Of a stretch of DNA of 64,000 nt, positions 53,606 through 63,489 are shown piece by piece. A program made the translations under genes and the position numbers. The stretch covers positions 1,020,001 to 1,084,000 of the forward strand of contig NZ_CP094669.1 in NCBI RefSeq assembly GCF_022827545.1, given 5' to 3'. The notes under the pieces are model-generated. The model searched no databases, was not told where the DNA came from, and saw nothing but the letters and a program-made list of their open reading frames with translations. Numbering within the stretch: position 1 is the first letter of the stretch; every line of letters starts with the position of its first letter. This DNA comes from Hymenobacter tibetensis. Its GTDB lineage: Bacteria; Bacteroidota; Bacteroidia; Cytophagales; Hymenobacteraceae.

Positions 53606-53759
53606 GGCAATCAATAATAGAGTTGCTATGGTCGCGAAATTATAAAGCCTCATAATTAGCCGGCTGAGTGCTTGAATTGCAACTTAAACAGCTTTATTTG
53701 ACTGTTACCGCACTGTATACCCTCTTGCTTTGAAACATAAACCTGCTAACCACCACCGT

Positions 53760-55664
53760 ATGAAAAGGATTGCTACCCTATTTTGGCTGCTCCTACTCTG
53801 TGGGCCTCTGGCCGCACAAACTCCTACGCCTAGCGCATCAACTTACGCGCAGCAACACTACACTAAAAAGGAGGTGTACATTCCTATGCGCGACGGGGTG
53901 AAGCTGTTCACGGCTATTTACACGCCCAAGGATGCTGCCGGCAAAAAGTACCCCATGATGATGCAGCGCACTTGCTATAGTGTGGCGCCTTATGGGCCCG
54001 GAAAATTCCCGGCTCGGCTCGGGCCTTCCGAAACCATGATGAAGCAGGGTTACATTTTTGTGTACCAGGACGTGCGCGGCCGCTGGAAAAGCGAGGGTAC
54101 CTGGACGAACATGACCCCTGTAATCGACAAAAAGAAAAGCAAGAAGGATGTGGACGAAGGTTCCGACACGTTCGATACGATTGACTGGCTGGTCAAGCAG
54201 GTAGCCAGCAACAACGGCCGGGTAGGGCAGTGGGGCATTTCGTATCCGGGTTTCTATACGGCGGCGGGCATCCTCTCCAACCATCCGGCCCTCAAGGCTT
54301 CTTCCCCGCAGGCACCGGTATCCGACTTCTTCTTCGACGACTTCCACCACAATGGCGCCTTCCTGGAGTCGTACATCTTCACCTACCCTGTATTCGGGGT
54401 GCAAAAGCAAGATACCACCAGTAAAGCCTGGTACAGCGCGCAGAACATCAAAGCCAATACCAAGGACGGCTACCAGTTTCTTCTGGACTTAGGTCCGCTG
54501 AAAAACGCTGACAAGTACTACGCCAACAACTTCTTCTGGCAGGAAACTATCAACCACCCCAACTACGACGAATTCTGGCAGAAGCGCGGTTTGCCCGAGC
54601 ACTACACGTCTAACGTGAAACCGGCCGTTATGACCGTGGGCGGCTGGTTTGATGCCGAAGACTTGCGTGGCCCGCTGACCATCTACAAAACCATCGAGAA
54701 GAAGAGCCCCAACGCGTATAATACCATTGTGATGGGTCCCTTCGGGCACGGGCGCTGGTCCAGAGAAACCGGGCACACTATGCACAGCAATGTGTACTTC
54801 GGCGACAGTATTGCTACGTTTTACCAGCGCAACATCGAAGCCAAGTTCTTCGAGCATTTTCTGAAAGGCTCCGGCGACAAGAATTCTGGGTTGCCTGAAG
54901 CCTATATGTTCGACACCGGCCGTAAGCAGTGGGAGATGTTCGCGAAGTGGCCGGTTAGTGCTGCCACGCACCTCAAGTTCTATCTGAGTGCCGACGGCAA
55001 ATTGGAAAAGCAACCCAAGGCCACGCCCGGCACCATGAGCTTTGTCAGCGACCCGCTCAAGCCGGTACCGTACACCGAGGACCTAACAACCACCATGGGA
55101 TTCACTCCCTTCAATTATATGAGCGAAGACCAGCGCTTTGCTGGCCGCCGCCCCGACGTGCTGGTGTACCAGACCGACGTGCTGACGGAGGACGTAACAC
55201 TGGGCGGCGAAATCATGGCCAAGCTGAAAGTAGCCACCTCGGGCACCGACGCCGACTGGGTGGTAAAGCTCATCGACGTGTACCCGCCCGACGAGCCCAA
55301 CCACGACTATATGCCCAACAAAAACATCACACTGAGCAATTACCAACAAATGGTACGCTCCGAGGTGATGCCGGCTCGGTTTCGCAACAGCTTCGAGAAG
55401 CCCGAGCCGATGGTTGCCAACCAAAAGACCGACGTGGACTTCCGCTTGCAAGATGTGCTGCACACGTTCAAGAAGGGCCACCGCATTATGGTGCAGGTGC
55501 AGAGCACGTGGTTTCCGTTTATTGCCCGCAACCCGCAGAAATTCGTTGAAAACCCCTACAAAGCCAACGAGAGCGACTACATCAAAGCCACCCACACCGT
55601 GCACGGCGACAGCTATATTGATGTAGAAGTGCTGCCAGCTGCCAGCCCCAACAAGCAGTTCTAG
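53760..55664 (+). CDS. CocE/NonD family hydrolase (peptidase S15-like)
   Basis: 634 residues from the ATG at 53760; a signal peptide ends about PLAAQ (residue 20), so it is exported. The alpha/beta hydrolase part (30-350) has VYIPMRDGVKLFTAIYTP, YQDVRGRWKSEG, the nucleophile Ser161 in GQWGISYPGFY and GPFGHGRWSR with the catalytic His. The C-terminal jelly-roll domain (about 400-630) matches X-Pro dipeptidyl-peptidase C-terminal domains. Family members include glutaryl-7-aminocephalosporanic-acid and alpha-amino acid ester hydrolases; the natural substrate is unknown. It is inserted between prs and rplY on the opposite strand. Confidence 0.92.
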   Translation: MKRIATLFWLLLLCGPLAAQTPTPSASTYAQQHYTKKEVYIPMRDGVKLFTAIYTPKDAAGKKYPMMMQRTCYSVAPYGPGKFPARLGPSETMMKQGYIFVYQDVRGRWKSEGTWTNMTPVIDKKKSKKDVDEGSDTFDTIDWLVKQVASNNGRVGQWGISYPGFYTAAGILSNHPALKASSPQAPVSDFFFDDFHHNGAFLESYIFTYPVFGVQKQDTTSKAWYSAQNIKANTKDGYQFLLDLGPLKNADKYYANNFFWQETINHPNYDEFWQKRGLPEHYTSNVKPAVMTVGGWFDAEDLRGPLTIYKTIEKKSPNAYNTIVMGPFGHGRWSRETGHTMHSNVYFGDSIATFYQRNIEAKFFEHFLKGSGDKNSGLPEAYMFDTGRKQWEMFAKWPVSAATHLKFYLSADGKLEKQPKATPGTMSFVSDPLKPVPYTEDLTTTMGFTPFNYMSEDQRFAGRRPDVLVYQTDVLTEDVTLGGEIMAKLKVATSGTDADWVVKLIDVYPPDEPNHDYMPNKNITLSNYQQMVRSEVMPARFRNSFEKPEPMVANQKTDVDFRLQDVLHTFKKGHRIMVQVQSTWFPFIARNPQKFVENPYKANESDYIKATHTVHGDSYIDVEVLPAASPNKQF

Positions 55665-55688
55665 AAAGTACCACGTTGTTCTTAAGCA

Positions 55689-55723
55689 AAAGGGCCGCCC
55701 AACAGTAAGTTGGGCGGCTCTTT
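55689..55723. terminator. Bidirectional terminator
   Basis: A 13-15 bp stem (AGGGCCGCCCAAC and its near-complement) at 55689-55723 with A and T runs, between the convergent hydrolase and prs genes. Confidence 0.88.
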
Positions 55724-55746
55724 GTCGTTATTAAGCAACTCGTTTA

Positions 55747-56676
55747 TTACACGAAAAGCGAGCTGATAGATTCGTGCGTAACCACGTTGCGGATGGCGCT
55801 AGCAAACAGGTTAGCCACGGAAATCACCCGGATTTTGTGGTTCTCTTCCTTCAGCGGAATCGTGTCGGTAATAACCAACTCCTCCAGCGCCGAATTACGG
55901 ATTCGCTCGTGGGCGGGGCCACTAAGCAAGCCGTGCGTAATCACCGCCCGCACCGACTTGGCGCCACGCTCCATGAGAAGCTCCGCCGCTTTGCAGATGG
56001 TACCAGCCGTGTCCACGATGTCATCAACGAGCACCACGTTCATTCCGGCCACGTCGCCGATTACCTGCATGGAAGCAATTTCATTGGCCCGCAGGCGCAT
56101 TTTGTCGCAGACCACTATTTCGGCGCCAAACTTCTTGGCGAAAGCCCGCGTCCGAACCACGCCGCCCACGTCAGGGGAAGCGAAGATCAAGTCATCGAGG
56201 TCCAAAGACTTGATGTAGGGAGCGGTTACGGTAGCACCGTCAAGGTGGTCGACGGGAATGTCGAAGAAGCCTTGAATCTGACCGGCGTGCAAGTCACAGG
56301 TCATTAGGCGGTCGGCGCCTACGCTTTGGATCATGTTAGCCACTACTTTGGCTCCGATGCTCACGCGCGGCTTGTCTTTGCGGTCTTGGCGAGCGTAGCC
56401 CATGTACGGCATTACAATATTCACCTTGTACGCCGAGGCACGCTTGGCCGCGTCTACCATCAGTGCCAGTTCCATCAGGTTTTCGGCTGGTGGAGTGGTG
56501 CTTTGGATGAGAAACACTGCGCAACCCCGTACACTCTCGTTGAAGCTCGGCCCTAGCTCGGTATCAGCAAAGCGCTGAATGCTAAGGTCGCCAAGCGGTA
56601 GCCCGTACGCTTCCGCTATTTTCTTGGCGAGGGTATGAGAAGCGTTGCCCGCAAAAATTTTCACCTGTTGTGCCAT
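55747..56676 (-). CDS. prs: Ribose-phosphate pyrophosphokinase (PRPP synthetase)
   Basis: 309 residues, class I. It makes PRPP from ribose-5-phosphate and ATP for nucleotide, His and Trp synthesis. Seen: RFADTELGPSFNESVRG, QSTTPPAENLMELALMVDAAKRA (motif PPAENLMEL), YMGYARQDRKDKPR (flexible catalytic loop region), CDLHAGQIQGFFDIPVD (metal site) and the PRPP loop VDDIVDTAGTICKAAEL. All are intact. A TAccTTTG box precedes it. Confidence 0.98.
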   Translation of the reverse strand: MAQQVKIFAGNASHTLAKKIAEAYGLPLGDLSIQRFADTELGPSFNESVRGCAVFLIQSTTPPAENLMELALMVDAAKRASAYKVNIVMPYMGYARQDRKDKPRVSIGAKVVANMIQSVGADRLMTCDLHAGQIQGFFDIPVDHLDGATVTAPYIKSLDLDDLIFASPDVGGVVRTRAFAKKFGAEIVVCDKMRLRANEIASMQVIGDVAGMNVVLVDDIVDTAGTICKAAELLMERGAKSVRAVITHGLLSGPAHERIRNSALEELVITDTIPLKEENHKIRVISVANLFASAIRNVVTHESISSLFV

Positions 56677-56704
56677 GAGACAATCAAAAAGGAAGTGTGA
56701 AATG

Positions 56705-56712
56705 CAAAGGTA
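56705..56712 (-). promoter_or_regulatory. TAccTTTG (-7) box upstream of prs
   Basis: TACCTTTG on the minus strand, 28 bases before the prs start; identical to the box before typA. The -33 box is not clear. Confidence 0.55.
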
Positions 56713-56772
56713 GAATTGTACTTGAGCTGGCAGAACGGTACCAACAATTAAAAATCAGAGCAAAAACTAAAA

Positions 56773-56820
56773 AAGCGAAAGGCGCTAACTCTTCGGGGGA
56801 AGAATCAGCGCCTTTCGCTT
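56773..56820 (-). terminator. Terminator of the tRNA-Gln gene
   Basis: A 14-bp perfect stem (56773-56786 and 56807-56820) followed on the minus strand by six T residues, 12 bases beyond the tRNA's 3' end. Confidence 0.93.
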
Positions 56821-56832
56821 CACTTTAGTCGG

Positions 56833-56905
56833 TTGTCCGACCAGGGCTCGAACCTGGACTTTCTTGAATCAAAATCAAGCGTGTTGCCAGTTACACCATC
56901 GGACA
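56833..56905 (-). tRNA. tRNA-Gln (anticodon TTG)
   Basis: Full cloverleaf on the minus strand: 7-bp acceptor stem TGTCCGA/TCGGACA, D-arm GTGT..ACAC, anticodon stem CTTGA/TCAAG with loop TTTTGAT (anticodon TTG, reading CAA), T-arm CCAGG-TTCGAGC-CCTGG and discriminator A. The 3' CCA is not fully encoded (the next bases are CCG). It lies in the 506-base gap between prs and atpD. Confidence 0.97.
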
Positions 56906-57110
56906 ATTTCCCTTCGGTTACCGATACCGGTGTGCCGTTTGGGTGTGCAAATGTACTACGGCTTTTATTCAAGGCAAACTTTCGTTGAAAAATATTTTCA
57001 CAAAGTTTCGCTTAGTAGGGTAATGAAAGGCCTTTTCTAGGGTCTGAGTGGCTGATTTTCAGGGCCGCAGAAACTCCGCTGGCTCTAGGGAAGTTTAGGC
57101 GCGTGTCTGC

Positions 57111-57142
57111 TTTGGTGAAGCGGGGATTAAGCCGTAGTTTTG
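57111..57142 (+). promoter_or_regulatory. Bacteroidota-type promoter of atpDC
   Basis: TTTG at 57111-57114, a 20-base spacer, then TAGTTTTG at 57135-57142, fitting the TTTG / TAnnTTTG primary sigma consensus of Bacteroidota almost exactly. It lies 40 bases before the atpD start, giving a leader of about 35 bases. Confidence 0.8.
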
Positions 57143-57173
57143 CGGCCTGAAAACGTTGCCCCACTACCTATAA

Positions 57174-58688
<1,515 letters not shown>

Positions 58689-58697
58689 TTTGGTTGT

Positions 58698-58742
58698 TGA
58701 TTATGGGAAGCGGCCAGATCAACAGCCCGCTTCCCATAATCA
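58698..58742 (+). promoter_or_regulatory. Intercistronic hairpin between atpD and atpC
   Basis: A 16-bp perfect stem (58698-58713 and 58727-58742) with a 13-base loop in the 79-base gap, without a T-run. It may end part of the transcripts or protect the 3' end of atpD mRNA, so that beta is made in excess over epsilon. Confidence 0.75.
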
Positions 58743-58767
58743 GCTCTCAACAATCAACATTTAATCC

Positions 58768-59013
58768 ATGCATTTAGAAATCATCACGCCAGACCGGAAA
58801 GTATTTGAGGGCGAGGTTGTGTCGGCACAGTTCCCGGGTTCTGATGGGTTGTTCGAGGTTCTCAACAATCACGCGCCGCTTATTTCGGCTCTGAAAGAAG
58901 GCGACGTTGTGCTGACTAGCGCAGCCGGTCGCACTGCCTTCCACATTGAAGGTGGCGTGGTAGAGGTTCTTCGCAACAACGTGATTGTGCTGGCTGAAGG
59001 CGCTTCGGCCTAG
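58768..59013 (+). CDS. atpC: F1 ATP synthase subunit epsilon (short form)
   Basis: 81 residues: only the N-terminal beta-sandwich is present (MHLEIITPDRKVFEGEV..., FPGSDGLFEVLNNHAPLISAL). The C-terminal two-helix domain that inhibits ATP hydrolysis in E. coli (139 residues) is missing, as in other Bacteroidota, so epsilon-type inhibition should not occur. Essential coupling subunit of the rotor stalk. Confidence 0.97.
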   Translation: MHLEIITPDRKVFEGEVVSAQFPGSDGLFEVLNNHAPLISALKEGDVVLTSAAGRTAFHIEGGVVEVLRNNVIVLAEGASA

Positions 59014-59034
59014 CGGAAGTATAAAGTCTGTAGG

Positions 59035-59070
59035 AAAGCCCTGCTGCCGTTCTGGCGGCAGGGCTTTTTT
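59035..59070 (+). terminator. Terminator after atpC
   Basis: GC-rich hairpin (59035-59049 with about 59056-59067, one G-T pair) followed by a run of six T residues, 22 bases after the atpC stop. Confidence 0.92.
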
Positions 59071-59209
59071 GCGTTAAATGCCCAAACAATGTGGCGTAAG
59101 TTTTAGCTTGCACCGTTTGCCGCTCTTTCAGGTGCTATCCGCAGAGCATATTCGGGATAGTAAAAGGAAGGATAGCGCAAACTCCCAAGCTTAATCTTGT
59201 TCACACTGC

Positions 59210-60337
59210 ATGCATATTCACCCCAAAATCACCCCCATCTACCAGACCTCTGTTTTCAAGTTTGAAGATCTGAATGAGTTGGAGCTGTACTTTGGAGAGC
59301 CAGGAAGCCGCTACCTCTATTCCCGTAATGGTAATCCTAATTCCGATGAATTAGCTGATGCGGTGAACTTGCTGGAGGGCGGGGCCGGCGCTGTAGCAAC
59401 CGGTTCAGGAATGGCGGCCATTTTTGCGGCCATCATGACCTACTGCGCTTCCGGCGACCATGTGCTGTGCGCTGCGGACATCTACGGTGGGTCTTCAGCG
59501 CTGCTGAACCAGGAATTAAGCCGATTGGGCGTTGGCGTAACCTACGTGCCTTTTGAGGTCTTAGCTGAGGACTTAACACCTTATCTGGAACCCCGCACCC
59601 GATTACTACTTTGCGAAACCATTAGCAACCCGCTTCTGCGGGTGGTAGACCTACGCGGCGCAGCCCAAGCATGTCATACGCACGGCCTGAAGCTGGTTGT
59701 TGACAATACCTTTGCAACTCCTGTGCTCACGCGCCCTTTCGACTACGAGGCCGATTTGGTGCTGCACAGCGTTACGAAATATATTTCCGGGCACTCTGAT
59801 GTGACAGCCGGCGTGGTAGTAGCTCGGGCCGCAGAGGACGCAGCACGCCTCAAGCAGATTGGTGTATTGTTCGGCCTTACGCTGAGCCCTATGGAAAGCT
59901 GGCTGGCCGTACGCGGCCTGAAAACGTTACGCTTGCGTGTGGAAGCACATTGCCGCAACGCGGAGGCTATTGCCAAGTTCCTGAAGCAGCAGCCAACTGT
60001 GCAAGCCGTGCATTATCCTGGCTTGCCAGACCACCCGCAACACCTATTGGCTGCCAACCAAGGCCGGGCATTATTTGGCGGTATGCTTTCCTTCCAGTTG
60101 GAAGACGAGGCCGAAGTGGTGAATCAGTTTATGCGAGCTGTAAAGCGTTTTCCTTTCGCTCCTTCCCTCGCCGGAGTAGATTCCTCTTTGTCTTATCCAT
60201 TGGGTACTTCGCACCGCTCCCTCACCCAGCAGCAACAGCTCGAATTAGGTATTAGAGTGGGGCTTGTACGGCTGTCTGTTGGCATCGAACCAATCAACGA
60301 GCTATTAGCTGACTTAGAACAAGCTTTTGCTAAATAA
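59210..60337 (+). CDS. Cys/Met metabolism PLP enzyme (cystathionine gamma-synthase/lyase-like)
   Basis: 375 residues. Fold-type I PLP enzyme of trans-sulfuration. Seen: YQTSVFKFEDLNELE and YLYSRNGNPNSDELA (PLP-phosphate-binding Tyr/Arg), ATGSGMAAIFAAIMT, VVDNTFATPVLTRPF and the Schiff-base Lys190 in HSVTKYISGHSD. It may act as cystathionine gamma-synthase, cystathionine gamma-lyase or methionine gamma-lyase; sequence alone does not decide. Short N-terminus compared with metB. No metabolic neighbour; a gene-poor stretch follows. Confidence 0.9.
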   Translation: MHIHPKITPIYQTSVFKFEDLNELELYFGEPGSRYLYSRNGNPNSDELADAVNLLEGGAGAVATGSGMAAIFAAIMTYCASGDHVLCAADIYGGSSALLNQELSRLGVGVTYVPFEVLAEDLTPYLEPRTRLLLCETISNPLLRVVDLRGAAQACHTHGLKLVVDNTFATPVLTRPFDYEADLVLHSVTKYISGHSDVTAGVVVARAAEDAARLKQIGVLFGLTLSPMESWLAVRGLKTLRLRVEAHCRNAEAIAKFLKQQPTVQAVHYPGLPDHPQHLLAANQGRALFGGMLSFQLEDEAEVVNQFMRAVKRFPFAPSLAGVDSSLSYPLGTSHRSLTQQQQLELGIRVGLVRLSVGIEPINELLADLEQAFAK

Positions 60338-61632
60338 TTATTAGCAGTTAAGTTAATGATTGCCACGCAATTAAAGGAGCGTTTAAGGAAATGTACTAGT
60401 AGGGTGTAATTTATACCACGTTCTGTCTGCTTTGTACTCTTAAAACTAGAGAATGAACTTTATGTGCTTTTGCTCGCCCTTTGTGCCTTTTGCCAGGAGC
60501 CTGGGTGAAAGCATTATTGGGCGCTACATTAGCCAGTAAGGCGCAAGGATAAGGTGGAGTAGGTGATGTGTGTGTTGATATAATCGCCAGTAATTTGGCG
60601 AGAGTAATATGAGTGACGGCATCCAGTATTTGCGCAATACGGGCATGGGCTTCGCATACCATACCCTTGAGGCTTGCTGCATATTTGCTTGATAGAAGCG
60701 TGAGTATATATAGTGGCACAGCCAGCACTGCAGCAGTTCGAACTTGTGCACAAACTAACACGTGCCTCACCATAGAACATATACGGTAAAGCGGTTCTGA
60801 ACTCACTGTTTGTACGGCACTTGCACAACAGCTAGACCACGCACACTTGCTCGATGAGCGGGCAGCTTCACTCCGTCATCAGCGCCACTGCCTGGCTCAC
60901 GTGCGAGTTTATTTCAGCTAGGTGGTAGTCTAGGACGCAGGCGCATTTGCGATACACGTGGCCGTGAATGGCTACCTGGACTTTACATGCCAGCACAGCA
61001 ACTTGTGCACACAGCATTCTATTCGTAGGATGTGGGGCCTTTACAAGGTGTATATCCGTGTACACCGGGCCCCGACAGTTGGATTTCCTCAGGCTTTAGG
61101 CCACTCAGTTTTAGCTGACATCGCGCTACGCTGCCCGACCTCATCATGCTCATTAGGCCTGTGCTCTGAACCCGGCGCTACTTCAAGAAGTACGCTGGCT
61201 ACACCTGATTATCCATCCTGCCAGCTATAGAATTTGTTGTGTGGAAATCAACTATAAATTAAAGGCAATAACCTCATCAGTAACTGGAATTAATATTAAA
61301 TTAAAAAAAATAATTATATGTGTTACGGCATTTTGAATTACATTACTAACAAAATGCCGTGAAATTAAGATTAGATTAATGGTATTTTGTCTAGCTAATC
61401 AGAGAATTTCTTTTTGGTTGTGCGTAGGCTACCACGCTTAAGTTACATGCTCGTCAATGAGTCCAGTGGCCATAAGTTGAACATAATGTGAAAGGAATAT
61501 TTAGTTATTCAACGGTCCAGTCATTGAAAATGCACTGTTGAATCACTCAGTACTCGCCGCCTGAAAGCAAGCTCTGAAAGACTAGTATTCGCTTGGTCTT
61601 CCTGATTGCAGTTGTCAACCAAACGAAAGTAT
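60338..61632. other. Gene-poor region of about 1.3 kb
   Basis: No reading frame here has a recognisable family or codon use like its neighbours. From 60400 to 61240 the DNA is of mixed composition with short open frames on the minus strand (for example 60411-60806), which may be remnants of a decayed gene. From 61240 to 61632 it is AT-rich, with an 11-bp perfect inverted repeat (61325-61335 with 61350-61360, ACGGCATTTTG) whose role is unknown. An unrecognised small RNA could lie here. Confidence 0.6.
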
Positions 61633-63348
61633 ATGCTGCGCACTTCAAAGCAAATGAATGTTGATTTTATCGAACGAGACATATTGCTCGCTTCTTTAAA
61701 TAAGAATTATCAACGAATATTATTAACCGTAATTATAATAGGAGCATTTTTAAGGGTGTTTCATTTTTTTGATAACAGATCTTTATGGATTGATGAGCTC
61801 TATCTGAATGTAAATCTGATAAAAATGAATTTTATAGATTTGCTTACTAAGCCAATGGATTACCAGCAAAAAGCACCGCTTGGTTATCTGTGGATGACTA
61901 AGCTTTCTGTTCTGTTATTTGGTAAAGGGGAAAGGGCATTGCGCTTGTCTTCATTGGTAGGTGGAATAGCTTCAATTTTATTGTTCGTGCCTGTTGCACG
62001 TTTCTTTCTAAAGCCATGGTCTGTTATAATAGCAGTTGGCATCCTCGCTTTTGGTGAGCCTTTCGTTTACTACACCACAGAAGCTAAGCAGTATGGTATT
62101 GAGCTGCTAGCTTCAGTACTGGCTTTATATCTCTTTGTGAAGTTTCAACATCGTTTAGAAGTTAAGCACCTTTTATTGTGGGGTATTACCGGTGGAATAT
62201 TAGTATGGTTTTCTAATAGCTCGATATTTGTCTTAGCAGGAATAGGGATTGTGGTAAGTTGTAATCTGCTACTCAAAGGCGAATGGAAGAGCCTGTTTTT
62301 TAAGCTCATTCCTTTTGGTATGTGGCTAGTAAGCTTCGCTCTTGTATACTTTTTGTTTTTGCGTAATTATGCTGATTCTGGTTGGCTCAAAGATTTCTTT
62401 GAAACGGGTTGTAATGCTTTTCTGCCACTATTTTCTCCTTTATCAGAAAACATAGAATGGTTTGCTTATACGCATTATATCCTATTAGAGCGGAATCTTG
62501 GCATGTTAGTTAAATTCGGGAAGAATATAGTTGGACCTGATATAAAAGACTATTCCACTGTACAGACTTTTTTTAGATTGCCCTTCTTGCCAATTCTACT
62601 GGAGTTGGTAGGTGTTGTTGCTTTGTTCAGGAGAAACAAGTATCGTCTGTTCATACTTGTTGTACCTATAGCGTTAACGCTGGTTGCATCTGCGTTTAAG
62701 GCGTATCCTTTTTTTGAACGCCTTATTATTTTTCTTGCTCCACTATTTATTCTTCTTATTTCTTATGGTGCGCAAGTTACCGCTGAGGCTTTTGGCAGGC
62801 GAAATCGAAATCTAGTAGCCTCGATTTTAGTTCTGCTTTTATTGTTCCCGCCCACGTGGAACGCAATACGGTTCACTGTAGCACCCGACCGTCTGCTGAA
62901 AAAGGAGTATAACAGAGAAGCTATGCTTTATGTTAATGATCGGTATAAGGAGGGAGACGCTGTATATGTTTATTGGAACGTGAACCATGCATACAAGTAT
63001 TATAAAGAAGCGTATAATCTTAAATATGATGCGGTAGGGCGTGACGATTTAAGGCATGCAACTGCTACTAAGCAGGAATATTACGATAAAGTACGTCAGC
63101 AATTCGGTGATTTAAGTGATAAAAAGAGAATTTGGATTGTTCATTCTCCGGAGTTAAGAAATAATATTGGCGACTATGTAAGTCCACATCTTCGTACACC
63201 AAAGTGGTATTACAATGAAAACTTTTCTCCGGGGAAAGAATTAGAAAAAATAGCGCACGAATTCGGTGCAGCTCCCATAGATAGTTTCCATAGGCAGAAT
63301 ATTAGTGGCCATAATATTATGGTTAAATTGTATGTCCTAAACAAGTGA
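61633..63348 (+). CDS. AT-rich GT-C glycosyltransferase (family 39-like)
   Basis: 571 residues from the ATG at 61633; starts at TTG 61606 or ATG 61654 are possible. About 11 membrane helices between residues 30 and 410 and a C-terminal soluble domain (about 425-571). The GT-C motif is Asp54-Glu55 in SLWIDELYLNVNLI, and KAPLGYLW follows, as in polyprenol-sugar-dependent transferases. It is much lower in GC than nearly every other gene in the window, which suggests horizontal transfer, as is common for surface-polysaccharide genes. Its substrate is unknown. Related in fold to the protein at 38235, but not closely similar in sequence. Confidence 0.85.
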   Translation: MLRTSKQMNVDFIERDILLASLNKNYQRILLTVIIIGAFLRVFHFFDNRSLWIDELYLNVNLIKMNFIDLLTKPMDYQQKAPLGYLWMTKLSVLLFGKGERALRLSSLVGGIASILLFVPVARFFLKPWSVIIAVGILAFGEPFVYYTTEAKQYGIELLASVLALYLFVKFQHRLEVKHLLLWGITGGILVWFSNSSIFVLAGIGIVVSCNLLLKGEWKSLFFKLIPFGMWLVSFALVYFLFLRNYADSGWLKDFFETGCNAFLPLFSPLSENIEWFAYTHYILLERNLGMLVKFGKNIVGPDIKDYSTVQTFFRLPFLPILLELVGVVALFRRNKYRLFILVVPIALTLVASAFKAYPFFERLIIFLAPLFILLISYGAQVTAEAFGRRNRNLVASILVLLLLFPPTWNAIRFTVAPDRLLKKEYNREAMLYVNDRYKEGDAVYVYWNVNHAYKYYKEAYNLKYDAVGRDDLRHATATKQEYYDKVRQQFGDLSDKKRIWIVHSPELRNNIGDYVSPHLRTPKWYYNENFSPGKELEKIAHEFGAAPIDSFHRQNISGHNIMVKLYVLNK

Positions 63349-63489
63349 AATAGTGCTGCCACATCCTATGCTATAGTTCGATGGATGAGGATGCCGCTTA
63401 GGCAGAGTAGCACATCGTTGTACTGCATCGGGCGTGCCGTGCAGTGGTAGTTCCTATATTGGTGCTTCTATCATTTATGTCGTTCCCGT

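Noticed and set aside
60411..60806. 131-codon frame on the minus strand in the gene-poor region
   Set aside because: No recognisable domain, no ribosome site, codon use unlike the chromosome; at best a remnant of a dead gene.
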